From Dyadobacter luticola (GTDB lineage: Bacteria; Bacteroidota; Bacteroidia; Cytophagales; Spirosomataceae), in assembly GCF_005860805.1 (NCBI RefSeq), contig NZ_VCEJ01000002.1, forward strand, positions 790,375 to 854,374: 64,000 bases of DNA. The letters run 5' to 3'. Numbering within the stretch: position 1 is the stretch's first letter; every line of letters starts with the position of its first letter. Position numbers and translations under genes: made by a program. A model generated the notes under the pieces. It made no database searches, had not been told where the DNA came from, and was given only the letters and a program-made list of their open reading frames with translations. Of the stretch, positions 33,887 through 42,395 are shown one piece after another.

Positions 33887-35830
33887 ATGGATTTTAACTT
33901 TTTTTCTCACCCCGATTTTCAAAAGCTGATTCAGGCATTGTGCCTCACGCTGCTGCATTCATTGTGGCAGGGTTTGATCTCGGCCGTTTTGGCAGGAGCG
34001 GTACTTTTTTTTACTAATAAACAAAAACCGGCGCTGCGGTATCATGTACTCTGCGCGGTTTTGCTGGTCTTTATCAGCTGCGTCGGGCTGACGTTTTTCC
34101 TGGAAGTGCAGAATCTAAGTAAAGTTTCGAATCCGGGTTTGACATTTATAAATAGTAATAAAAGTTTGATCCTAAACAAAGAACTGACCGTAGTTCAGGC
34201 CAGAGAATCTGTTAGCTGGATCAAATATTTGACTGAGTTCTGCAAGCAAAATGCTCAGATCATTGTGGCGATATGGTTCCTGGTTTTTGGGTTAAAAAGT
34301 GTGCAGGCTGTGGCTGGTGTGCATTATCTACGCAAAATCCGCACGCGAAATGTTTATGAACCCTCAACATTCTGGAAAACGAAGTTCCGCGAGCTGGCGG
34401 AGAAAATGCAGATCGGTCAGGCGATTTCGATGCTGGAATCGGGGCATGTGACCGTACCGATGGTGATCGGTTTTTTCAAACCGGTTGTGCTGGTTCCGCT
34501 GGGGTTATTGGCCAGTTTACCGGCCGCGCAGATCGAAGCCATTTTATTACACGAGCTGGCGCACATCCGCCGCCGGGATTATCTGGTGAACATGATGCAG
34601 ATCTTTTGCGAGAATGTTTTCTTTTTCAATCCGGCCGTGCTCTGGATTTCACATTTAATCAAAGAAGAGAGGGAACATTGCTGCGACGATCTCGCGATCT
34701 CGGTCATGCAAAACAAGACTTCATTTATTCACGCACTGGTTTCATTTCAGGAGTACAATGTGTCTGCTTCCGCATTTAGTATGACGTTTTCCAAAAAACG
34801 TAACCATTTGCTGGACAGGATCAAGCGAATTATCAATAACAACAATAAACCTTTAGATGCCATGGAAAAATTATTTGTAACAGTAAGTCTGGTCGCGGTA
34901 GCAGCGCTCTCGGCCGCAGTATCTCACGTAGCCCCGGAAAAATTCAGGCCGGTAGCGCACGTCGCGAAGTCAGTTGAAATGATCACGCCCATTATGTTGC
35001 CGGAATTTGCGGTGGTCGCGCCGGTTGATACGATTAAGAAGAAGAAAAAAGAGTCGGACGACATCAGAATTCACTCGGCAAATGTGTATTCCGAAAAACA
35101 GGGCGTGGGTACCTTCAATGTTAACGTAGATGGAAAGCAGTACGATTTTATTCAGCAAAATGGCAAAACGACTGCGCTGAGCATTGACGGGAAAACGATC
35201 CCTGAAAACGAAATTGCTTCGCACAGTGACGAAATAGAGAAGATCATGCAAAAAGTCAAGGTGGCGCAGGAGCAGGCTGAGCTAGATCGCCGTAATGCGG
35301 AAAAAAGCAGGGACGAAGCGCAAGCGATGCGGAAACAGGCAGACGAGGTCAGATTGCAGGCGGAGGAACAGCGTATCCTTGCTGAAAGGAAGCGGGCCGA
35401 GGCGGAAGTGGGCAGGCAGATGGCAAACCAGAACCGGGTGCAGGCCGAAAAAATGCGCGAGCAGGCGAATGTGATGCGTGTTGATGCAGAGAACCAGCGC
35501 GGCGTTGCGGAAAAGGTTCGCGCCGAGGCGGAAGTGTCCAGGAAAAAGGCGGAGGAATACAGAATTATTGCCGACCAGGAACGTAAGGAATATGAGAAAA
35601 AGCAGGATGGATTGATCGACGATTTGTTCGGAGCAGGGATCATCAAAGGCATCAGCAACCTCTCCTACAAGCTCAGCGACGATGAGCTGATTGTGAATGG
35701 TACCAAGCAACCAGCCGCTTTGCATGAAAAAATGAAGTCCAAATATCTGACCGAAAAGGGTTCTGAAATGGTATACAAATATCAGGGCAGGACCGGGTAT
35801 ACCAGGACCGGGACGACTTATTCGAAATAA
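33887..35830 (+). CDS. BlaR1-type M56 membrane metallopeptidase with coiled-coil tail
   Basis: The product has 647 residues. Four membrane helices are spread over residues about 15-345, and the zinc motif HELAH lies at H222-H226. Residues 345-445 are a periplasmic segment. In BlaR1 a penicillin-binding sensor would follow; here there is none, and residues about 450-572 are a long Ala/Glu/Arg coiled coil with near-regular units such as AEAERKRAEAEV. A final region of about 70 residues follows. The protein should sense something by its extracytoplasmic part and then cleave the BlaI-like repressor. The signal is unlikely to be a beta-lactam through the usual site. Confidence 0.88.
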   Translation: MDFNFFSHPDFQKLIQALCLTLLHSLWQGLISAVLAGAVLFFTNKQKPALRYHVLCAVLLVFISCVGLTFFLEVQNLSKVSNPGLTFINSNKSLILNKELTVVQARESVSWIKYLTEFCKQNAQIIVAIWFLVFGLKSVQAVAGVHYLRKIRTRNVYEPSTFWKTKFRELAEKMQIGQAISMLESGHVTVPMVIGFFKPVVLVPLGLLASLPAAQIEAILLHELAHIRRRDYLVNMMQIFCENVFFFNPAVLWISHLIKEEREHCCDDLAISVMQNKTSFIHALVSFQEYNVSASAFSMTFSKKRNHLLDRIKRIINNNNKPLDAMEKLFVTVSLVAVAALSAAVSHVAPEKFRPVAHVAKSVEMITPIMLPEFAVVAPVDTIKKKKKESDDIRIHSANVYSEKQGVGTFNVNVDGKQYDFIQQNGKTTALSIDGKTIPENEIASHSDEIEKIMQKVKVAQEQAELDRRNAEKSRDEAQAMRKQADEVRLQAEEQRILAERKRAEAEVGRQMANQNRVQAEKMREQANVMRVDAENQRGVAEKVRAEAEVSRKKAEEYRIIADQERKEYEKKQDGLIDDLFGAGIIKGISNLSYKLSDDELIVNGTKQPAALHEKMKSKYLTEKGSEMVYKYQGRTGYTRTGTTYSK

Positions 35831-35895
35831 GCAGCAAGTATAAATCCCACGGCCCCGGCATTTTACTGAAAGTAGTAACGAAACATGCTCAACTC

Positions 35896-37035
35896 ATGCA
35901 TCGCAGGACTTTCATCAAAAATAGCGGGGCCGTACTGGCAGCAGGTGCCATCGGAGGTCACGAACTGGCTTTTCCAACCCCGAAAGCAAAAAATAAGCTT
36001 CCCAAATGGAAGGGCTTCAATCTCCTGGATTTCTTCTCGCCCGACCCCGCTTCGGGTCGCAAGGCAACTACCGACGAACAGCTAAAATGGATGAGCGACT
36101 GGGGTTTTGATTTTGTCAGGATCCCTATCGCTTACCCGGCCTACGTCAAGTTTGACCGCAGCCACAACATTACGCCAGACGAAGTTTACCAGATCGACGA
36201 GCAGGCAGTCGAAAAGATCGATAAACTGGTGCAGGCCGCCCATAAGTATAATTTGCACGTAAGTCTCAACCTGCACCGTGCGCCGGGTTATTGCGTGAAT
36301 GCGGGTTTTAACGAACCCTACAATCTTTGGACGGACCAGAAAGCGCTCGACGCATTTTGCTTCCACTGGAATATGTGGGCGAAGCGGTATAAGAATGTTT
36401 CTTCCAAAAAAATCAGTTTCGACCTGCTGAATGAGCCGAGTATGCGGGCGGATATGAATGATCAGCATTCCAAAAGATCCTCAGTACCAGGTGATGTGTA
36501 CCGAAAAGTGGCGATTGCCGCGTCGGAATCCATCCGGCGGGAAAATTCAAAACACCTGATCATTGCGGACGGAAATGATACCGGCTCCTCGGTGATCCCG
36601 GAGCTGGTGGACCTGGACATTGCGCAGAGCTGCCGCGGTTACAACCCGGGCATTATCTCACATTACAAAGCGCCCTGGGCAATGAAAGACACGACGAATG
36701 TGCCGGTGCCGAAATGGCCGGGGCAGGTAGGCGACAAGTATCTCGGCCGGGAGATATTGGAAAAGTTTTATCAACCCTGGATCGAGCTGGTCAACAAAGG
36801 GGTAGGGGTACATTGTGGGGAATGCGGCAGCTGGAACAAAACGCCACACGACGTTTTCCTGGCGTGGTTTGGCGATGTCCTCGATATTCTCACTTCAAAC
36901 GGTATCGGGTTTGCGCTTTGGGAATTCTCGGGTGATTTCGGGGTGATGAATTCGCGGCGGCAGGATGTGGCTTATGAAGATTGGCACGGCCAGAAGCTCG
37001 ACAGAAAGCTGCTGGAACTGATGATGAAATATTGA
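35896..37035 (+). CDS. Exported GH5 glycoside hydrolase
   Basis: The product has 379 residues. The N-terminus HRRTFIKNSGAVLAAGA is a Tat-like signal. The GH5 barrel shows KGFNLLDFF, FVRIPIAYP on strand 2, a catalytic acid/base Glu at E180 (FDLLNEPS) and nucleophile Glu at E309 (VHCGECG), with the closing FALWEFSGDFG. GH5 members cut beta-1,4-glucans, mannans or related chains with retention. No carbohydrate module is attached. The gene begins 65 bases after the M56 gene and may share its transcript, but this is not certain. Confidence 0.9.
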   Translation: MHRRTFIKNSGAVLAAGAIGGHELAFPTPKAKNKLPKWKGFNLLDFFSPDPASGRKATTDEQLKWMSDWGFDFVRIPIAYPAYVKFDRSHNITPDEVYQIDEQAVEKIDKLVQAAHKYNLHVSLNLHRAPGYCVNAGFNEPYNLWTDQKALDAFCFHWNMWAKRYKNVSSKKISFDLLNEPSMRADMNDQHSKRSSVPGDVYRKVAIAASESIRRENSKHLIIADGNDTGSSVIPELVDLDIAQSCRGYNPGIISHYKAPWAMKDTTNVPVPKWPGQVGDKYLGREILEKFYQPWIELVNKGVGVHCGECGSWNKTPHDVFLAWFGDVLDILTSNGIGFALWEFSGDFGVMNSRRQDVAYEDWHGQKLDRKLLELMMKY

Positions 37036-37120
37036 AAAAATTATAAACCAGACCGATCTAAGCGCGGATGGCGTGTCGTATATCTTTCCGACAAACTATT
37101 CGACCACGAAAAGAATCGGG

Positions 37121-37468
37121 ATGACAGGACAGGAGTATTTTGCGCTTTTTTCGGAGGCAATGCGCACCAAACGAATTATCCGATACGAAAATGAAACCAG
37201 CAGGGACGACTATCACACCTATGGAATAAGAGAAACCCCGATGGGTTATATGTTTTTTTGCCTGCTGGAAACATTTTTCAGGAGAGGCAGAAATGCCGAC
37301 AGCTGGATTCCGGGCTCGCTGACGTCTTACCACGAATTTGACGAGGTGCAGGGAGCAACCACCTCCACGCTGATCCTGACAGACAAAAAATTTGAACCGA
37401 TCCAGGGATACCGGGAAAAGTTACCAGGACTGGTAAACGGATCACACGGCTGGATCACCGTAGATTGA
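37121..37468 (+). CDS. Conserved-looking protein of unknown function
   Basis: The product has 115 residues from the ATG at 37121, or 131 from a GTG at 37073. It is rich in aromatic and Arg residues (YFALFSEAMRTKRIIRYEN, DDYHTYGIRETPMGYMFFCLLE). I do not recognise a family and no signal peptide or helix is present. It is closed by a good terminator shared with the convergent VOC gene. The frame has codon composition like its neighbours, which supports it being real. Confidence 0.55.
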   Translation: MTGQEYFALFSEAMRTKRIIRYENETSRDDYHTYGIRETPMGYMFFCLLETFFRRGRNADSWIPGSLTSYHEFDEVQGATTSTLILTDKKFEPIQGYREKLPGLVNGSHGWITVD

Positions 37469-37476
37469 AAACGAAG

Positions 37477-37504
37477 GGCGAACATATTTGAATGTTCGCC
37501 TTTT
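37477..37504 (+). terminator. Intrinsic terminator between convergent genes
   Basis: GGCGAACAT (37477-37485) pairs with ATGTTCGCC (37492-37500) over nine bases around a six-base loop, followed by TTTTATTTT. It serves the unknown gene ending at 37468. Confidence 0.85.
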
Positions 37505-37507
37505 ATT

Positions 37508-38002
37508 TTAAGTTAATTCTGCCAGTAAATCTCTCAGGTCCAGACTTTTGGTAAACATTTCAATCGAGCCGTCGGGTAAGTAGCTCCATAAGTCCTTCGG
37601 CCGGTCCCAATACAATTCTACGCCATTACTATCGGGATCATTCAAATACAATGCTTCGGAAACGCCGTGATCGCTGGCGCCCGAGAGCGGGTAATCGGCT
37701 TTGAGAAGCCGGTTCAAAACAAACGCCAGGTCTTTTCTGGTCGGATACAAAATAGCAGTATGAAAAAGCCCCACGCCGCGTTGGGAAGCTGGCGGAGCAT
37801 CTTTGCTGTACCAGGTATTCAGGCCAATGTGGTGGTGATAGCCTCCCGCCGAGATAAAAACGGCCTGGTCGCCGTAGCGAGCCGTGATCTCAAATCCCAG
37901 CAGCCCGCAGTAAAAATCCAGTGCGCGATCCAGGTTCGCCACTTTCAAATGCACATGACCGATGCGCGTCTGCGCCGGTACTTTATAGTCGTCGGGTTCC
38001 AT
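37508..38002 (-). CDS. VOC-family dioxygenase/glyoxalase-like protein
   Basis: The product has 164 residues. It begins with GHVHLKVANLDRALDFYCGLLGFE, a His-containing module-1 start, followed by GGYHHHIGLNTW with more His, then FHTAILYPTRKDL in module 2 and DPDSNGVELYWDRP, where the Glu is a metal ligand. The HVHL, LFHTA and ELYW order fits CatE/extradiol-dioxygenase-like VOC proteins of Bacteroidota and Bacilli. A catechol-like substrate is possible but not shown. It is single and convergent with the unknown gene. Confidence 0.82.
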   Translation of the reverse strand: MEPDDYKVPAQTRIGHVHLKVANLDRALDFYCGLLGFEITARYGDQAVFISAGGYHHHIGLNTWYSKDAPPASQRGVGLFHTAILYPTRKDLAFVLNRLLKADYPLSGASDHGVSEALYLNDPDSNGVELYWDRPKDLWSYLPDGSIEMFTKSLDLRDLLAELT

Positions 38003-38104
38003 GTAGAGGCTTGTTTTGAGCTGATTTTAACAATCAAATTACGCATTGTTGCGGTAAAAAATTCCCGCCCGGTTCTTTAACAGGAAACATACTCCATCTC
38101 ATTA

Positions 38105-39019
38105 ATGAACCGTCGGGAATCATTGTCTTCCATGCTCGCCGTCACCGGAACCGGGTTGTTATCTCCGGAAAGTTTAAAAGCAAAAGCATCGCCCTTTATT
38201 TACTCATTGAACATGAGCACATTGAAAGGCCATAAACTGGGTTTCAGAAAAGAACTCGAAGTGGCTGCGAAAGCGGGCTACGGATCGGTTGAAATCTGGA
38301 TCAACACCTTGCAGGACTATCTCAAAACCGGCGGCACATTGTCCGATGCCAAAAAGATCATTACCGATCTGGGCCTGAAAGTGGAAGACGCGATCGGTTT
38401 CGCGACTTGGATTGTGGACGATGAAGCTGCCCGCTCGAAAGCATTGGAACAATTAAAAATGGAAATGGAGCAACTGGCGGCAATCAGTTGTCCGAGGGTG
38501 GCCGCCCCGCCGATGGGCGCTACCACCGGCGCCTCGCTTGATCTGGCGAAAGTGGCTGAGCGATACCGTACTATTTTGGAACTGGGAGAAAAAACCGGTG
38601 TCGTGCCGCATCTGGAACTGTGGGGTTTTTCTAAAAACCTGAGCCGGGTGGGAGAGATATTATATGTGGCTGTGGAATCGGGCCATCCTTCTGCGCGGGT
38701 TTTGATGGATGTGTATCATTTGCATAAAGGTGGCTCGGGCATGGAAGCGGTGAAAGATGTAGGTAAGCCTCTGATCGAGATTTTCCACATGAATGATTAT
38801 CCCAAAACGCCACCGCGTGAAACCATCACAGATGCCGACCGGGTATATGCCGGGGATGGTGTGGCGCCATTGAAAGATTTGTTGAAATCACTTAAAAATC
38901 CGGAAAAGCCTGTCATTCTTTCTTTTGAAGTGTTTAATCAGGGATATTATGCGCAGGACCCGCTGGTGGTGGCAAAAACAGGTTTAACAAAAATGAAGCA
39001 GGTAGCGGAAGGCATTTAA
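38105..39019 (+). CDS. Sugar phosphate isomerase/epimerase, TIM barrel
   Basis: The product has 304 residues. The first 25 have two Arg and a hydrophobic stretch (MNRRESLSSMLAVTGTGLL), which may be a weak Tat signal. The barrel contains FRKELEVAAKAGYGSVEIW, HLELWGFSKN, LMDVYHLHKGG, IFHMNDYPKTP and SFEVFNQGY, giving Glu, Asp, His and Glu candidates for a metal site. This matches the AP2-endonuclease/xylose-isomerase superfamily. It is a paralog of the epimerase at 32239 but differs in sequence. Substrate is unknown. Confidence 0.82.
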   Translation: MNRRESLSSMLAVTGTGLLSPESLKAKASPFIYSLNMSTLKGHKLGFRKELEVAAKAGYGSVEIWINTLQDYLKTGGTLSDAKKIITDLGLKVEDAIGFATWIVDDEAARSKALEQLKMEMEQLAAISCPRVAAPPMGATTGASLDLAKVAERYRTILELGEKTGVVPHLELWGFSKNLSRVGEILYVAVESGHPSARVLMDVYHLHKGGSGMEAVKDVGKPLIEIFHMNDYPKTPPRETITDADRVYAGDGVAPLKDLLKSLKNPEKPVILSFEVFNQGYYAQDPLVVAKTGLTKMKQVAEGI

Positions 39020-39112
39020 AGCCGCTGCATTTGGTTAAAGTAAATATATAAAAGGAAGAGGGCAGGTAAAACGTATCTTCATTTGCATATCTGAAACATT
39101 TAAAACCAATTT

Positions 39113-39403
39113 ATGGAAGAAGTAAAATTCAAACTGGACGAGAGGAAGCGCGGCGGGTTTTATATCGAAAGCGATGGAAAAAAAGTAGGTGAAATGGTGA
39201 TCGGGATCAGTGAAACGACGTTAACCGTGTATCATACCGAAGTAGATCAGGAAATGGAGGGCAAAGGTTTCGCAAAGAAAATGCTGGACGAAATGGTGGG
39301 TTACGCCCGTGAAAAAGGCTTGCAGGTGATGCCGCTTTGCGAGTATGTACTAATGCAGTTTCGCCGCCACGCAGACGAGTACGAAGATATCTGGAAAAAA
39401 TAA
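39113..39403 (+). CDS. Short GNAT-family N-acetyltransferase-like protein
   Basis: The product has 96 residues, the size of the YjdJ/NATD1-like short GNAT group rather than a full GNAT. The acetyl-CoA loop is seen in VDQEMEGKGFAKKMLDEMV, in the Q/R-x-x-G-x-G/A order, and the ends AREKGLQVMPLCEYV match. It probably acetylates a small amine or protein terminus; the partner is unknown. A short GC-rich hairpin (39414-39433) lies between it and the next gene. Confidence 0.8.
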   Translation: MEEVKFKLDERKRGGFYIESDGKKVGEMVIGISETTLTVYHTEVDQEMEGKGFAKKMLDEMVGYAREKGLQVMPLCEYVLMQFRRHADEYEDIWKK

Positions 39404-39413
39404 ATTCATTAAA

Positions 39414-39433
39414 CCCCGGGCCTAAGTCCGGGG
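39414..39433. repeat. Short GC-rich palindrome, REP-like
   Basis: CCCCGGGC, four loop bases CTAA, then GTCCGGGG, eight pairs with one G-T. It stands between two same-strand genes with no T-run, so it is more likely a repeat element than a terminator. Confidence 0.45.
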
Positions 39434-39447
39434 GCAACTGATTTGCG

Positions 39448-39999
39448 ATGGCACATATCAATCTGGAAAATGGAATGCCCGGAATCCTAGGCCCCATGTT
39501 ATTTAGTCCGCACACAGCAGCGCCTATGAACCTGCTGGCCAATGCATTGATGCAAAGCGATGAGGGTTTGAGCCGGGGAGAGCGTGAACTGATCGCCACT
39601 TATGTTTCTTCTCAAAATGACTGTTTCTTTTGCCAAACCATCCACGGCGCCATCGCCAGCGATTATCTGGGCGATGAGGATTGGTCTTTTGTCAAAAGTG
39701 TGAAGGATAATTATGAAGAAACAACTTTGTCTCCCAAATTAAAATCCCTGCTGGCGATCGCGGGCAGCGTGCAAAAAGGCGGCAAGAATGTGACGACCGA
39801 ACAAGTGGAGGCTGCGAAAGCAAATGGTGCTTCTGACCTGGAAATTCACGACACGGTTTTGATCGCAGCGGCATTTTGTATGTTCAACCGGTATGTCGAC
39901 GGTCTCGCCACCACGGCGCCGACCGATCCGGACATTTACAGAAAACGGGCGAAAAATGTGATTGCAAACGGATACTCGGCGAAAGGAACTACTTACTGA
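39448..39999 (+). CDS. AhpD-like peroxidase-related protein
   Basis: The product has 183 residues. The carboxymuconolactone decarboxylase/AhpD fold is shown by LSRGERELIATYVSSQNDCFFCQTIHGA, with the CxxC pair followed by His four residues later, and KLKSLLAIAGSVQKGGKNV. This matches the uncharacterised peroxidase-related branch, which reduces peroxides via the Cys pair with a thiol partner. The gene is flanked by acetyltransferase and alkylation-repair genes, though no operon is proven. Confidence 0.85.
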   Translation: MAHINLENGMPGILGPMLFSPHTAAPMNLLANALMQSDEGLSRGERELIATYVSSQNDCFFCQTIHGAIASDYLGDEDWSFVKSVKDNYEETTLSPKLKSLLAIAGSVQKGGKNVTTEQVEAAKANGASDLEIHDTVLIAAAFCMFNRYVDGLATTAPTDPDIYRKRAKNVIANGYSAKGTTY

Positions 40000-40056
40000 C
40001 ATTCTCGCTTTCCTACTGACGCGTTTTGCCGCTCACCAACATCAACTACCATCCAC

Positions 40057-40608
40057 ATGTCATATTGCAGTGCAATAGATTTCATGGCCGCCGACCGGAA
40101 GGCCCTCCACAAAGCATACCACGATCATTTATACGGTTTTCCCATCCACGACGACAATGAATTATTCTGCCGCCTCGTCTTGGAAATCAACCAGGCAGGA
40201 TTGAGCTGGGAAACGATTTTAAAAAAAGAAGCCGGTTTCCGGGCTGCTTACGACAATTTCGACATTCAAAAAGTAGCTGCTTACACGGAGGTAGATTTTG
40301 AAAGGTTAATGTCCGACCCAGGCATTATCCGGAACCGCCTTAAAATCAATGCCGCAATCGAAAATGCCAAGACCATTTTAGCATTGCAAAAGGAACACGG
40401 TTCCTTCGAAAAATGGCTGGAAGCGAATCATCCCAAAACAAAATTGGAGTGGGTAAAGCTCTTTAAAAAAACCTTCCGCTTCACCGGCGGCGAAATTGTG
40501 AACGAATTTCTGATGAGTATCGGCTACCTGCCCGGAGCACATTCTGAGGATTGCGAGGTATATCACGAAGTGCTGGCAGCAAAGCCGCTTTGGGCGGCTG
40601 TCATATAA
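40057..40608 (+). CDS. tag: DNA-3-methyladenine glycosylase I
   Basis: The product has 183 residues. The zinc ligands of TagI appear as Cys4 (MSYC), His in AYHDHLYG, and a His and Cys near the end (AHSEDC). The catalytic-region LEINQAGLSWETIL matches the E. coli LEGQQAGLSW block, including the Glu. PGIIRNRLKINAAIENAK corresponds to the DNA-contacting helix-hairpin region. The N-terminal CSAIDF and YHDHLYGF differ from the usual CxW and YHDxEWG, so it is a divergent member. It excises 3-methyladenine from alkylated DNA. Confidence 0.85.
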   Translation: MSYCSAIDFMAADRKALHKAYHDHLYGFPIHDDNELFCRLVLEINQAGLSWETILKKEAGFRAAYDNFDIQKVAAYTEVDFERLMSDPGIIRNRLKINAAIENAKTILALQKEHGSFEKWLEANHPKTKLEWVKLFKKTFRFTGGEIVNEFLMSIGYLPGAHSEDCEVYHEVLAAKPLWAAVI

Positions 40609-40620
40609 ATTCCATAGCCG

Positions 40621-40634
40621 AGGGTTTTAACCCT
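40621..40634. repeat. Short palindrome, REP-like
   Basis: AGGGTT, two T, AACCCT: a perfect 6-bp inverted repeat 13 bases after the tag gene stop. It resembles the other GC-rich palindromes of this window in placement but not in exact sequence. Confidence 0.35.
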
Positions 40635-40749
40635 AAGACCTGATAGTCACAATTTGCCTTTTCCGAGTAAATACAGAAAGCCGGTGGCTTAACAAAGTAA
40701 AATTACTTCACTTAACCAGCTTTGAATTCAATTAAACCCAAACCGTTTT

Positions 40750-42216
40750 ATGCAAGAAAAGATTACAAATTCTGAGAAATCAGCTTCCACCAGAAGGGAT
40801 TTCATCAAAGCATCGGCTGCTACGGCAGCAGGTTTCATGATCGTTCCCAGGCATGTGCTGGGCGGAAAAGGCTTTCTGGCACCCAGTGACAAATTGGTCG
40901 TAGCAGGCGTAGGGGTTGGAGGAAAAGGAACATCTGACCTTGCCAATTTTTTCAAAAGCGGAAAAGCCGATATCGGTTTTCTCTGCGATGTGGACGACAG
41001 AAGATCTGCGACAAGCAGAGAAAGTTTCCCCAAAGCCAAATACTATAAAGACTGGCGGGAAATGTTTGAAAAAGAATCAAAAAGTTTCGATGCGGTCTCC
41101 GTTTCTACGCCTGACCATACCCACGCCGTAGTCGCCATGGGTGCTATGCAGCTGGGCAAACACGTGTATGTGCAGAAACCGATGACCCACGACATATACG
41201 AAGCCCGAAAGCTCACTGAAGCGGCCGCCAAATACAAAGTGGTGACGCAAATGGGTAACCAGGGTTCGTCCGGCGATGGCGTGCGTCAGTTGCACGAATG
41301 GTACGATGCCGGCATTATCGGAGATGTAGGCGAGGTATTTATCTGGACCAACCGGCCGATCTGGCCGCAAGGTATCCCCTGGCCGACCGAAAAACCACCG
41401 GTGCCGAAAGAACTTGACTGGGATCTCTGGCTGGGCACCGCGCCTAAAAAAGATTACGTAGACAACCTGATCCCGGGTAGCTGGAGAGGCTGGTGGGATT
41501 ATGGTACCGGTGCACTGGGCGACTTGGGCTGCCACCTGATGGAAGCGCCATTCCGCGTGCTGGGACTGAAATATGCGACGGACATGCAAGCCAGCGTCGG
41601 CAGTGTTTTTACGGCTTTTGGCAAGAGAGGTATCTTCCCTGATAGCTGCCCGCCATCGAGCCACGCAACATTGACATTCCCGAAAACTGCCAAAACAAAA
41701 GGTCCGGTGATTATGCACTGGATGGACGGTGGTATCAAGCCGGAACGTCCGGAAGAGCTGGGACCAAACGAATTGTTCGGTGACGGTAACAGCGGTATTT
41801 TGTTTGTTGGTACAAAAGGTAAAATGATGGCCAGCGAATATGCGGCAAACCCTCGCTTACTTCCTTTGAGCAGAATGCAGGAAGTGAAGGTTAAGCAAAA
41901 ATTTGCCCGTGTGCCAGGTAGCGCAGAAGGTCACTATGCCCAGTGGGTGGAAGGCTGTATCGCTGGTTACGGTAAAATGGAGCTGAGCTCACCCTTCGAA
42001 TTGGCCGGTCCTCTGACCGAGGCAATCCTGGGTGCTAACCTCGCGATCCGCGGTGCAGATATGCCAAAAGCCCGTGAAGACGGAAAAGGCTACACGTACC
42101 CTGGAAGTAACATGAAAATGCTTTGGGACGCTCAAAACATGAAAGTGACGAATTACGACGAGGTGAACCAGTTCGTAAGACGTAACTACCGCGAGGGATG
42201 GAGCCTGGGCGTTTAA
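40750..42216 (+). CDS. Tat-exported Gfo/Idh/MocA-family oxidoreductase
   Basis: The product has 488 residues. A Tat signal is clear (STRRDFIKASAATAAGFMI). The Rossmann start is VVAGVGVGGKGTSDL, the NAD-site helix end is VSTPDHTHAVVAMGAM, and the catalytic Lys lies in VQKPMTHD. The C-terminal half has the GDLGCHLMEAPF Asp/His pair. The length exceeds a minimal Gfo/Idh/MocA (about 350) because of C-terminal extensions typical of the exported Bacteroidota and Planctomycetes type. Substrate is likely a sugar or sugar derivative. It ends 9 bases before a double-hairpin region. Confidence 0.9.
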   Translation: MQEKITNSEKSASTRRDFIKASAATAAGFMIVPRHVLGGKGFLAPSDKLVVAGVGVGGKGTSDLANFFKSGKADIGFLCDVDDRRSATSRESFPKAKYYKDWREMFEKESKSFDAVSVSTPDHTHAVVAMGAMQLGKHVYVQKPMTHDIYEARKLTEAAAKYKVVTQMGNQGSSGDGVRQLHEWYDAGIIGDVGEVFIWTNRPIWPQGIPWPTEKPPVPKELDWDLWLGTAPKKDYVDNLIPGSWRGWWDYGTGALGDLGCHLMEAPFRVLGLKYATDMQASVGSVFTAFGKRGIFPDSCPPSSHATLTFPKTAKTKGPVIMHWMDGGIKPERPEELGPNELFGDGNSGILFVGTKGKMMASEYAANPRLLPLSRMQEVKVKQKFARVPGSAEGHYAQWVEGCIAGYGKMELSSPFELAGPLTEAILGANLAIRGADMPKAREDGKGYTYPGSNMKMLWDAQNMKVTNYDEVNQFVRRNYREGWSLGV

Positions 42217-42225
42217 AATAAAGTT

Positions 42226-42302
42226 GGTTCGAACGTCACGTTCGGACCGGATATGATGAGGCCTCCGGCCGATGAGCATTGTGCTTTTCGGCCGGAGGCC
42301 TC
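42226..42302. terminator. Tandem hairpins between the oxidoreductase and kinase genes
   Basis: The first hairpin pairs GGTTCGAACGT (42226-42236) with ACGTTCGGACC (42238-42248), ten Watson-Crick pairs and one G-T over a tight turn. The second pairs 15 bases perfectly: GAGGCCTCCGGCCGA (42258-42272) with its complement (42288-42302). There is no long T-run, so termination is less sure than the structure. Confidence 0.55.
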
Positions 42303-42395
42303 TTAATAGTCAGCACGAAGATGGATCTTCGCGCTAGCAATGCCGGCGATGAGCGACAATCAGTAGAACCACTGTCTTCTATCTTTTTCAATACA

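Noticed and set aside
42279..42395. Extended N-terminus of the LytS-type kinase
   Set aside because: The longer frame begins with TTG inside the right half of a 15-bp hairpin, and the added residues have no membrane or family signal. The ATG at 42396 gives the normal start.
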